The translations under genes were made by a program, and so were the position numbers. Of a DNA stretch of 64,000 nt, positions 16,900 through 25,000 are shown piece by piece. Location of the stretch: NCBI RefSeq assembly GCF_900094555.1, contig NZ_FMAC01000010.1, positions 62,001 to 126,000 of the forward strand. Reading direction: 5' to 3'. This DNA comes from Martinezella hainanensis (GTDB taxonomy: Bacteria; Pseudomonadota; Alphaproteobacteria; Rhizobiales; Rhizobiaceae). A model generated the notes under the pieces. That model saw nothing but the letters and a program-made list of their open reading frames with translations, was not told where the DNA came from and made no database searches. Each line of letters starts with the position of its first letter. The first letter of the stretch is position 1.

Positions 16900-17801
16900 G
16901 CGAATTTTTCCAGATGGTCGAGCAGTATGCGCGCGAAGCGCTCTGCTTCCTGCACCATGCCGAACATCAAGGTGCCCGGCAGCACGGATACGCGCTCAGC
17001 CCGTACGAAGGGGAGGCTGGTCCACAAGGGGCTGTCCTGCAAACTATCGAGAACGTTGGGCGGCAAGAGCGGCTCGAAAGCGATCAGCCGCAGGCTCTGG
17101 TCGAGCGTTGCCAATTGCTCCAGCCCGATCGTCTCGAAACCCCAATAGTCGCCAGCTCCAGTCCATGCATTCTTCAGGCCGATTCTGGTCATGACGTTCT
17201 GGTAAAGCCCTGCGCCGCAGTAGATGCGGGCGTGACGGGTGTCGACAAAATTGATGAGTGCCAATGGCGCAGGATTGAGCTTCTTCACGCGGTTTGCGCA
17301 TTTGTCGAAGAATTGTTCCGACCGAGTAAGAAACTCTTCAGCCTGTTGCCGCCGGCCGATGGCGTCGGCCAGCCGACGCGTCGCCTCGATGGAACGAGGC
17401 AATGCCTCGCCGCCCTCGGCATAGATCGTCAGTTCCAGGACCGGCGCAATTGCTTCCAGTTGCGGTTTCAAGGGAGCGAGATAGGGCGTCGTCAGAATGA
17501 GCGCCGGTTTGACGCTTGCCAGGACCTCGAGATTGATCTCGCCGGTGGTGCCGAGATCGATGACGCCATCAGGCATTTTCGGTTCGACGACCCATGTGTC
17601 CCAATCGGCTAGCGAAGCGATGGCGGCTGGCGTCACGCCGAGTGCAAGCAGCGTTGACGCCAAGCCGTAATCGAGGGAGACGATCGGGCCGACTATCCTT
17701 TCGGCTGCCATTCCCGTCTGCGGAACGGCAAAAAACGCCGCAGCAGCAAGCAGCGTGCGACGCGAGAGCGTCAGGGTCTCGAGGCTGCGTTCAGATGACA
17801 T
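16896..17801 (-). CDS. fhuD: Ferric-siderophore periplasmic binding protein (FhuD-like)
   Basis: Class III (helical-backbone) binding protein that passes the ferric siderophore to FhuB. I chose the ATG at 17801 (301 residues), which overlaps the fhuC stop; an in-frame ATG at 17819 would add six residues. The N terminus has a twin-arginine-like signal (TLSRRTLLAAAAFF, cleavage near GMAAE), so export may be by Tat. Family features are VSLDYGLASTLLALGVTPAAIA near residue 50 and DLGTTGEINLEVLASVKPALI near residue 90. Overlaps both neighbours, so translation is coupled in the order fhuC, fhuD, fhuB. Confidence 0.88.
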   Translation of the reverse strand: MSSERSLETLTLSRRTLLAAAAFFAVPQTGMAAERIVGPIVSLDYGLASTLLALGVTPAAIASLADWDTWVVEPKMPDGVIDLGTTGEINLEVLASVKPALILTTPYLAPLKPQLEAIAPVLELTIYAEGGEALPRSIEATRRLADAIGRRQQAEEFLTRSEQFFDKCANRVKKLNPAPLALINFVDTRHARIYCGAGLYQNVMTRIGLKNAWTGAGDYWGFETIGLEQLATLDQSLRLIAFEPLLPPNVLDSLQDSPLWTSLPFVRAERVSVLPGTLMFGMVQEAERFARILLDHLEKFA

Positions 17802-18609
17802 AGGCAAGCGGCGTTCCATGCACGGGATGGGCTGTGACGCCCATATTGGTGCCGTAGATCGTATTGAGCGTTTCAGCCTTCATGAGGCTCGACGACGGGC
17901 CGGCTGCAATCAGGCGCCCTTGCTTCAATGCATGCAGATGATCGCAGAAGTGTGCCGCGACATTGATATCGTGCAGGACGAGGATGACGCTCAGATCTTT
18001 CGTCCTGCAAAGCTCGCGCACAAGCCCGAGGATTTCCATCTGATGGGCGATGTCGAGGGCCGATGTCGGCTCGTCGAGCAGCAGGCAGCGGCTGTCCTGA
18101 GCGACCAGCATGGCGATCCAGACACGCTGACGCTCGCCGCCGGAGAGTGTATCCACCATTCGCCCTGACAAGGTATCGACATGCGTGAGCTTCATCGCGG
18201 TCTCCACCTTTTCCCGGTCGAGATCGGTAAAGCGCCCGAGCGCCCCGTGCCAGGGATAGCGCCCGCAGGCGACGACCTCTTCGACGGTCATGCCGGCAGC
18301 CGAACTGGTGTCCTGCGGCAGATAGGCGACGGCACGCGCGAAGGCACGCATGTCATAGGAGCCTGCGGCAACGCCATCAAACAGGATGCGCCCGCCGGTC
18401 GGCTGAATCTGTCGGGCCAGCAACTTGATCAGCGTGGATTTGCCGGAGCCGTTATGGCCGATCAGTCCGGAAATCTCACCCGCCTTGAAGCTGATATCGA
18501 GCGGGTGAAGAATGGTTTTGCCGTCGACTTCGAAACGCAGGCCCTCTGTCGTGAAGACCGTCGCGTGACTTTGATCGTTTCCGGTGATCGTTTCGTCTTT
18601 CATGATCAT
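17791..18609 (-). CDS. fhuC: Ferric-hydroxamate ABC transporter ATPase (FhuC)
   Basis: Cytosolic ATPase of the siderophore importer, 272 residues. Walker A GHNGSGKST near residue 51, Q-loop YLPQD near residue 96, ABC signature LSGGERQR near residue 154, Walker B CLLLDEPTSALD near residue 174 and the switch His in LVLHDIN are all present. The closest type is FhuC/FepC. First of three coupled uptake genes, it lies 33 bases downstream of the GNAT gene, so it may share a promoter with the sigma-factor gene upstream. Confidence 0.92.
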   Translation of the reverse strand: MIMKDETITGNDQSHATVFTTEGLRFEVDGKTILHPLDISFKAGEISGLIGHNGSGKSTLIKLLARQIQPTGGRILFDGVAAGSYDMRAFARAVAYLPQDTSSAAGMTVEEVVACGRYPWHGALGRFTDLDREKVETAMKLTHVDTLSGRMVDTLSGGERQRVWIAMLVAQDSRCLLLDEPTSALDIAHQMEILGLVRELCRTKDLSVILVLHDINVAAHFCDHLHALKQGRLIAAGPSSSLMKAETLNTIYGTNMGVTAHPVHGTPLAYVI

Positions 18610-18642
18610 TCCTGAAATTCTGATTGCCGGCAGGCGGCCGGG

Positions 18643-19116
18643 TTAGTTTATTGAGGTCAATGGCTTGACGAAGAACAGGCACGGATCGCTTTCACGCCAG
18701 AGAGTCGGGAATATCTCGGCGCGGATGAAGCCGTTTCTATCGTAGAAGGTGCGGGTCTTTTCATATTGCGGTTCGTCCCTGCCGCGCGGCGCGAGCGTCT
18801 TCACCGTTAGAAGCTTGCAATCGGAAGAGCGCGCAAAAGCCTCGGCTGCGGCCAGCAATCGCTTGCCGACGCCGCTGCGATGATGCCGACGCCTGGTTGC
18901 TATCACGAGAATTTCCATGGCAGCCGGAGGATGGGCGCGTAGCGCAACGAAGCCGGCAACGGTATCCGCCTCGACGCAGCCGAACATCGGCAGGGTCTCC
19001 ACAGCACCTGCGCAGGCTTCGATGACATCGGGGTCGGTAAACCAGTCGGTCAATTCCGACATGATGTCACGACAGATGGCGCCTTTGGATTCGGTTATCT
19101 CGATGGTTTCCTGCAT
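18643..19116 (-). CDS. GNAT family N-acetyltransferase of unknown substrate
   Basis: Protein of 157 residues with a GNAT fold. The acetyl-CoA loop is RRRHHRSGVGKRLL near residues 74-87, followed by FYDRNGFIRAE, the usual beta-6/alpha-4 segment. It lies between the sigma-factor gene (58 bases away) and fhuC (33 bases) on the same strand. The position suggests an iron-related role, for example acetylating a siderophore intermediate or detoxifying a precursor, but nothing in the sequence fixes the substrate. In vicibactin synthesis a separate acetyltransferase (VbsC) finishes the molecule; this protein could play such a part (inference). Confidence 0.75.
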   Translation of the reverse strand: MQETIEITESKGAICRDIMSELTDWFTDPDVIEACAGAVETLPMFGCVEADTVAGFVALRAHPPAAMEILVIATRRRHHRSGVGKRLLAAAEAFARSSDCKLLTVKTLAPRGRDEPQYEKTRTFYDRNGFIRAEIFPTLWRESDPCLFFVKPLTSIN

Positions 19117-19155
19117 CTATTTTCCCTTTCCTGGCGATGGAGTGCAGTTTGCGGC

Positions 19156-19175
19156 GATGGCGGCGAACCGCCATC
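19156..19175 (-). other. Intercistronic hairpin at the end of the sigma-factor gene
   Basis: A perfect 8-base-pair stem (GATGGCGG with CCGCCATC, loop CGAA) overlaps the sigma-factor stop codon and lies ahead of the GNAT and fhu genes. No T-run follows, so it is more likely an mRNA-stability or partial-termination element than a strong terminator. Confidence 0.4.
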
Positions 19176-19764
19176 AGGCCCGCATCTCCCGCACCCGTGT
19201 TGTTCGGTTTCGTCTATGGCTGCTGCCGGCAGCGCAAGCATGGTCGGCCTCAAGCGAGAGAGCGGCGAGGCACCGCGAATGAGCCTCTCGCAGAAGGCCG
19301 CAAACAAGGGCGCAGGATACGCCTGCCTCCTTGGCAATGATCTTCTGGGGTATATCGTCGAAATAGTGCTCCTCGTAGAACTTCCGGGTTCTGGCGGGCA
19401 TGGATTCGACCGTGCAGCGGAAGGCCTTGTAGGCCTCGGCCTCGTGAAGATGTTCCTCGGGGCTTCCATAGGCCGAGGTATTGCCGCCAATTTCTTCTTC
19501 GACGAACAGGCCGCGCTCATATTGCAGGCGCCGCATATGATCGGTCGCGAGATTGCGCACCATGCGCATCACGTAGGGCGTTGGCGCCGCTATATCCTCC
19601 TTCAGCGGCTTGGAGACCAGCTGGAGGAGAACTTCTTGCACGACATCCTCGGCCAAGCTCATGCAGCCCGTGATCCTGCGCGCGACGGAGAGGAGCTTCG
19701 GATAGGCGTGAAGTGCTGTTTGGAGTTGCTCATTGGAAGTCGACTGCGAATGGTTGGCAATCAT
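19174..19764 (-). CDS. rpoI: Iron-starvation ECF sigma factor (RpoI/PvdS type)
   Basis: ECF sigma-70 factor of 196 residues. Region 2 is visible as MSLAEDVVQEVLLQLVS and YVMRMVRNLATDHMRR (residues 35-80). Region 4 is visible as MPARTRKFYEEHYFDDIPQKIIAKEAGVSCALVCGLLREA (split; residues 122-162). It has the compact architecture of PvdS and of rhizobial RpoI, which drives vicibactin genes. No anti-sigma gene is adjacent, also as for PvdS/RpoI. A TGA-N9-TCA motif lies 72-86 bases upstream of the start. It probably directs transcription of the NRPS and acyltransferase operons on either side of the 26.0 kb divergent promoter region. The symbol is given by family and context. Confidence 0.85.
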   Translation of the reverse strand: MIANHSQSTSNEQLQTALHAYPKLLSVARRITGCMSLAEDVVQEVLLQLVSKPLKEDIAAPTPYVMRMVRNLATDHMRRLQYERGLFVEEEIGGNTSAYGSPEEHLHEAEAYKAFRCTVESMPARTRKFYEEHYFDDIPQKIIAKEAGVSCALVCGLLREAHSRCLAALSLEADHACAAGSSHRRNRTTRVREMRA

Positions 19765-19835
19765 GTCGGGCTCTCGCTGAAATCCAAAGTTGCATTTCTA
19801 TGTGCCCCTCTTTTTGAGAGGGAACCTATAAAACA

Positions 19836-19850
19836 TGACAATGATAGTCA
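19836..19850 (-). promoter_or_regulatory. Candidate RirA/IRO box upstream of the sigma-factor gene
   Basis: TGA, CAATGATAG, TCA, a perfect TGA-N9-TCA motif in the AT-rich 164-base gap between the sigma-factor gene and the phosphopantetheinyl transferase gene. In R. leguminosarum rpoI is repressed by RirA (established), so this would be the master iron switch of the cluster. Confidence 0.55.
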
Positions 19851-19928
19851 AGATAGCGGAGTCGAAAAGTGAAGCATCTCCTAAATCACGGTTTATCCAC
19901 CTGATTTTATTCTAACTTTTTATAGGAT

Positions 19929-20648
19929 CTAGAAGAAAATCCCGCTTTTATGATGCCGCCATTGCGGTTCTGCCGCAGCCCTTGATGTTGCGATAGCCCA
20001 TTGAAAATCCCCGCTTTCTCCGTCGATGATCTGGCCGGAATGGATGAAGATCGTTTCGCCTGACGTTTGATTCATGCTTCTAAAGGTTGTGCTTCCTGGC
20101 GCCAGCATCACGTTTTGCGGGTCAGCCAGGAAGCCCTGGCCGAAGCATTTCAGTGCGGCCTCCTTCTGAACCCAACAGGCGAGAAAAACATCGTGGCGAT
20201 GTCGCTCATTCAATTGATGCACCTGCTGGAGTTCTTGTTGAGAAAGGATCATCGGCATGATCTCGCAGGCTTCCTTCTCCGAAAATGCATCAAGGCGCTC
20301 GATATCGATGCCGATGTGGCCGCCGCGACAGATCGCGAGCGCAATGCGATCTCCCGTGTGCGAGAGATTGAAGTCGATATCGGGGTAATCACGCAGGTAA
20401 GGCCTGCCCGAGGGGGTAATCGCAAGACAAAGCGCTTGCGGGGTGCAGCCAAGCAGATTGGCGATGATACTTCGACACAGGACCCGTCCAGCAACGAAGA
20501 GGCGCCGTGCCGCGCATGATCGAAATGCGGCAGCGCGGTTCTTTTCCGCCTCACTCAGGATCGAGTCCGGCACGACAATGTCATCGGACAGACGCAGGCT
20601 GTGAAGCTCCACCTGCGCCGTCTGCTCCTCCGCTTGGTCGGTTTTCAC
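19929..20648 (-). CDS. 4'-Phosphopantetheinyl transferase (Sfp type)
   Basis: Enzyme of 239 residues that attaches phosphopantetheine from CoA to the carrier-domain serine of the NRPS. The Sfp motifs are all present in order: SGRPYL near residue 83, NLSHTGD near 97, GIDIERL near 117 (metal-binding Asp and Glu) and WVQKEAALKCFGQGF near 157. The start is GTG, placed directly after the TAG of the N-hydroxylase gene with no spacer, so translation is probably coupled. Third gene of the NRPS operon; the NRPS has one obvious carrier-domain target. Confidence 0.92.
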   Translation of the reverse strand: MKTDQAEEQTAQVELHSLRLSDDIVVPDSILSEAEKNRAAAFRSCAARRLFVAGRVLCRSIIANLLGCTPQALCLAITPSGRPYLRDYPDIDFNLSHTGDRIALAICRGGHIGIDIERLDAFSEKEACEIMPMILSQQELQQVHQLNERHRHDVFLACWVQKEAALKCFGQGFLADPQNVMLAPGSTTFRSMNQTSGETIFIHSGQIIDGESGDFQWAIATSRAAAEPQWRHHKSGIFF

Positions 20649-21968
20649 CTATTCCGCTGCCTGTCCCATGTGAGAGGGAAGGTTTGACGGCTGCCCATGC
20701 GTTTCCCACTGCACGATGGGATCGAGCTGATCGAGATCGAAATGCTGGCGACCAAGCAATGCATTGGCGATCACGGCGCTGCGCCATGCGGCAAGGCTGA
20801 GCTGCGGTTCGGCAATGCCGTGGCTATGACGTCCGGCATTGAGGACGAAGATGCGATTGTCACGCGGACCGTCCCATGCGAGCGAGAAGTCGCTTTCTAG
20901 CACCGGCTCGCCGATGGAGCTGAGCTCAATACGGTTTTCGAGCGAATGCAGGAATTCCGGAAGCACAAAGCGATAGCCGGTTGCAAAGACGATCATATCG
21001 ACCGTCAGTGTTTCGATGCTGTCATCGAAGCCGTTGCGCATGGTCAGCGTGATTTCGGGACCATCTTGTTCGGCCGCAATGACGTTGCGGAAGGGACGCA
21101 ATGATATGCCGTGATCGGGGTGACCGGCGGCATCAAGCTTTCGCTCGTAGAGCCGGCGATAGAGCTTTTTCAATGTGGAGGCAGAAACGCCGTCGCTGGC
21201 CAGTACCTGCCGGCGCGTATGGGTGAGCCTGAGCTCCTCGGGAAGTCCGTGGAAGCGCTCCATATAGCTTGGCGTGAAAAGCTCATTGGTGAATGGCGTC
21301 GCATCGAGCGGTTCGAAATTCGGGCGGCGGCTAATCCAGTGAATGGTCGAAACGGAGTTCAGGTCCAGGAGGGCATCGACGATCTCGGCGCCGCTTTGGC
21401 CGCCGCCGATGACGGCAACGCGAGGCGCTTTGACATCACCGACACGTTGCGTCGCTTCGCTGCTGTGGAAGGTCATGGATTTTGGCAGCTGTTCGGCCCA
21501 GGCCGGACGAGACGCAACCTTGCCAACGCCGACGGAAAGATTGCGAGCGCTGATCGCGCCATCGTCGGTTGCGATGGAGAAAAAGCCATCATTGGCATGG
21601 ACTTCTCGAACGCTTGCACCGAAGCGAAGCGAAGTCAGTCCGCGCGCGACCCATCCGAGATAATCGGCGAATTCCTTGCGAGGGACGGCTTCATATTCCG
21701 CATTAAGAAACTGGTAAAAGCGTTTATGTGCAACGAGATAAGAGAGGAAGCTCCAGGGACTTGTCGGGTTGGTGGCCGTCACCAGATCCTTGAGAATAGA
21801 TGTCTGCATTTCCGCGCCCGGCAGCATCATTCCCGGATGCCATGCGAAGGACGGGCGCCGTTCGAAGAAGCGGACGGAAAGTTGCGGTATGGAATCGAGC
21901 TGAGCGGCAAGGCTGAGGTTAAAGGGACCGATTCCGGCCCCGGCGAGGTCGAGCACGTGCGATGTCAT
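20649..21968 (-). CDS. L-lysine/L-ornithine N-monooxygenase (IucD/SidA family)
   Basis: FAD- and NADPH-dependent N-hydroxylase of the side-chain amino group, 439 residues. The FAD motif is GAGIGPFNL at residues 10-18, the NADPH motif is IGGGQSGAEI near residue 188 and the C-terminal ATGYRF motif is near residue 338. The N terminus (GPFNLSLAAQL) looks more like the lysine-type IucD than the ornithine-type PvdA, and a diaminopimelate decarboxylase gene in the same locus supports lysine as substrate. This is an inference; ornithine cannot be excluded by eye. It lies 32 bases downstream of the NRPS gene on the minus strand and touches the PPTase gene. Confidence 0.9.
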   Translation of the reverse strand: MTSHVLDLAGAGIGPFNLSLAAQLDSIPQLSVRFFERRPSFAWHPGMMLPGAEMQTSILKDLVTATNPTSPWSFLSYLVAHKRFYQFLNAEYEAVPRKEFADYLGWVARGLTSLRFGASVREVHANDGFFSIATDDGAISARNLSVGVGKVASRPAWAEQLPKSMTFHSSEATQRVGDVKAPRVAVIGGGQSGAEIVDALLDLNSVSTIHWISRRPNFEPLDATPFTNELFTPSYMERFHGLPEELRLTHTRRQVLASDGVSASTLKKLYRRLYERKLDAAGHPDHGISLRPFRNVIAAEQDGPEITLTMRNGFDDSIETLTVDMIVFATGYRFVLPEFLHSLENRIELSSIGEPVLESDFSLAWDGPRDNRIFVLNAGRHSHGIAEPQLSLAAWRSAVIANALLGRQHFDLDQLDPIVQWETHGQPSNLPSHMGQAAE

Positions 21969-22000
21969 GATGCAGCTCCAGAATGATGTCGAAGAGGGGG

Positions 22001-25000
22001 TTACTTGACGGTGTCTTTGGACAGCGGCACCGGCGCAAAGGCATGGTCGAGCCGCCGGGCGAAACGCTGGTGGAAGGGCGTCTTGCCGATGATCGTCAAA
22101 TGGTTGGTGCCGGTGACGATTTCCGACGCCGTGGCATTGGGCGAATAGCGCCGCCAGTCGATGACGTTGAGGGCGCGCGTGAGAGAATCTTCGGCCGCAA
22201 AGGCATGGACGCGGAAATCGGATTGCTCCAGGCGGTAGTTCCGGAAGATCATCGCATTGTCGATGAGGATCCAGAAGGTGTGTTCTTCCGAGCCGATATC
22301 CGGACCATCCGTCGGCAGTTTGACGTTATGCTTGACGACATGGTGGAGGAACTGTTCGTAGACCTCCTCGTTCATGGCGGCAAAGAGCCTCTTCCAGTCC
22401 TCGCGCATCGGTGTGGTCGCAAGCCAGCTCTGTACGGCGGCATGGGTGCGATCGCGGATGCCGTCTTCGAAGCGCGGCATGATGCCGACGGTGAACTCCT
22501 CGTCCATGTCACAGACGTCGACCATGCCGATCATGCGCAGATCGATGTCGTTGCCGAGCTGCCGGGCGGCCTCATAGGCAAGCAGCCCGCCCCACGACCA
22601 GCCGAGGAAAGCGCAAGGTCGGCCATTGGCCTTTTTGCGCACGGCTTCGGCATAACGCGCCGTGATATCTTCGACGCGGGTGCTCAGCGTCTTGGTTTCG
22701 GTCAGCGAATAGCAGATGAAGCCGGTCGCCGGCTGTTCAGGGCCTAGATAGTCGACGAGCCGCATATATTCGCGCGTGCTGACGAGCAATCCGGGGAAGC
22801 AGTAGAGCACCGGCCGGTCGCCATTGCGTCGGAGGTAGACGACATCGACGCCGGTCTCGTCGTGGCTGCCGTCGATTGCCAGTGCCAGGTCGCGCACCGT
22901 CGGATGGTTGAACATGTCTGCGATCGACAACGGCCATTCGGGATGGCGCATCTTCAGGCGCGAGACGATGCGAACGGCCATCAGCGATTGTCCGCCGATA
23001 TCGAAAAAGTTTTCCGTGACGCCGATATCGCTGATATCGAGAATGTCTTTCCAGGCTTCGAGGATTGCTTTTTCCTTGTCGTTGGCCGGCGCCACCATCT
23101 CGCGTTCGATACGCGGCGCGGGCAGGGCGGCGCGATCGAGCTTGCTGTTCGGCCCCATCGGCAGCCTGTCGATCAGCATGATGGTTTGCGGCACCATGTA
23201 ATCGGGCAGGGCGGTCATGGCAGTGCGGCGTAGCTCGGTCACGCTCAAACTTTCGCCCTCGCGCGGCACGACATAGGCGACCAGAGAACTACGACCACCG
23301 TCATTGTGCAGCAGGATGACAGCCTCGGCCACACGCTGATCGGAGCGCAGCACGGCTTCGATTTCGCCCGGCTCGATGCGGAAGCCGCGCAATTTGATCT
23401 GATGATCGACGCGGCCGGCGAATTCGACGATGCCGTCTTCCCGCCAGCGGCCGAGATCGCCCGACTTGTAGAGCCTGCCGCCTTGCGAGAAGGGATCGGG
23501 GATGAAGCGGTCCGCCGTCAACTCCGGCTGGCCGAGATAGCCGCGCGCCAGGCCGCTGCCGCCGATATAGATTTCGCCGATCACGCCGACTGGAACCGGC
23601 GCAAGGTCGGCATCGAGCACATAGATGCGCCGATCGCCAACGCCGCGGCCGATTGGCGCGACCGTCCCCTCGAAGCGGGTTCCGGCCGGAATTTTCCAGA
23701 TCATCGGCGTCATAATCGTTTCGGTCGGGCCATAGCCGTTGATCAGCAGTTGCGCCTTCAGGTTCTCGGTGATCATGTCGAACACCGCTTGCGACAAGGC
23801 CTCGCCGCCGAAGGAATAGAGCCGCAACCGTGGTATCTCGCTGTTTTCGCCGGCATATTCGGCAAGGCCGCGCACATAGCTGGTGGGTAGGCTGGCATTG
23901 TTGACGCCGTGCCGCTTCATCATGGCGAAGGCGTCTTCCGGTGTGGCAAGCTTGTCTTGCGTCAGCACAACGCCACCGCCCGCCATCAGCGGCACCATCC
24001 AGCGCTCATGACCACCGTCGGAGGTGAAGGGCAGTACCGGATATTCGCAGGACTCCTCGCTCATCTCGTAGATGCGCAGGGTTGCCTTGCAATGATGCGC
24101 AAGTGGGCCGTGCTCGACCGCGACACCTTTCGGCACGCCCGTCGAGCCGGAAGTATAGATCACATAGGCAAGTTGCTGCGGGGCGATGGTCGTTGCCGGC
24201 ACATCGACGCTCTCGGCAGACAGGTCGATAGCATCGAGATTGAGGTAGGGTGTCGCGATATCGCTCGGCAGGTTCGCGATGTGCTTTGCGCGGGAAATGA
24301 CGAGCGAAAGGCCCGGGGCCGTCAGAATATGACGGTTGCGCGCCTCCGGGTGGTCCGGCTCGACCGGCGTGAATGCGCCGCCCGATTTCAAAACGGCAAG
24401 AATGGCAATGATGGCGTCGATCGATTTTTCAAGGGCGATGGCGACGCGCTTTTCCGGGCCGATCCCCATCGCGATTAACCGATGGGCCAACCGGTTCGCG
24501 GCAGCTTCGAGCTCCCCGTGTGTGGTCGACTTTTCACCCTGTGCTACGGCAAAGGCGTTTGGCCGCCGTTTCGCCTGTGCGGAGATGACCTCGTGGATCG
24601 GCGTGCCGTCGCCGGGCTCCGGCGCGTCGGGATAGGGCGCCGAGAGGCGCTCCAATTCTCCCGGCGAGACGAAGGGGATTTGTTTGACTTGCGTGGCAGG
24701 ATTGGCGTTCAACTGGGCAAGGGCAATGGCAAGGTCGTCGGCGAAACGGATGATCTGCTTTGGATCATGCTTTTGCGGGTCGAAGCCGACACCAATCACA
24801 AGCTTGTCGACAGATGCCGGCGATACGGTGATGACCAGATCGGCATCGCGGCGTGCCGGTGATGTGACTGGACTGCTTACCATGGCCTCGTTTGGCACCG
24901 CTTTCAGCAGATGCAGGGGCGGGCGCACATCGAGAAGCGTCTTGACAAGGCCTGTCGTATCGAAGAGTTCATCTCGCCGTATCAGCGCATCGGCAAGGGC

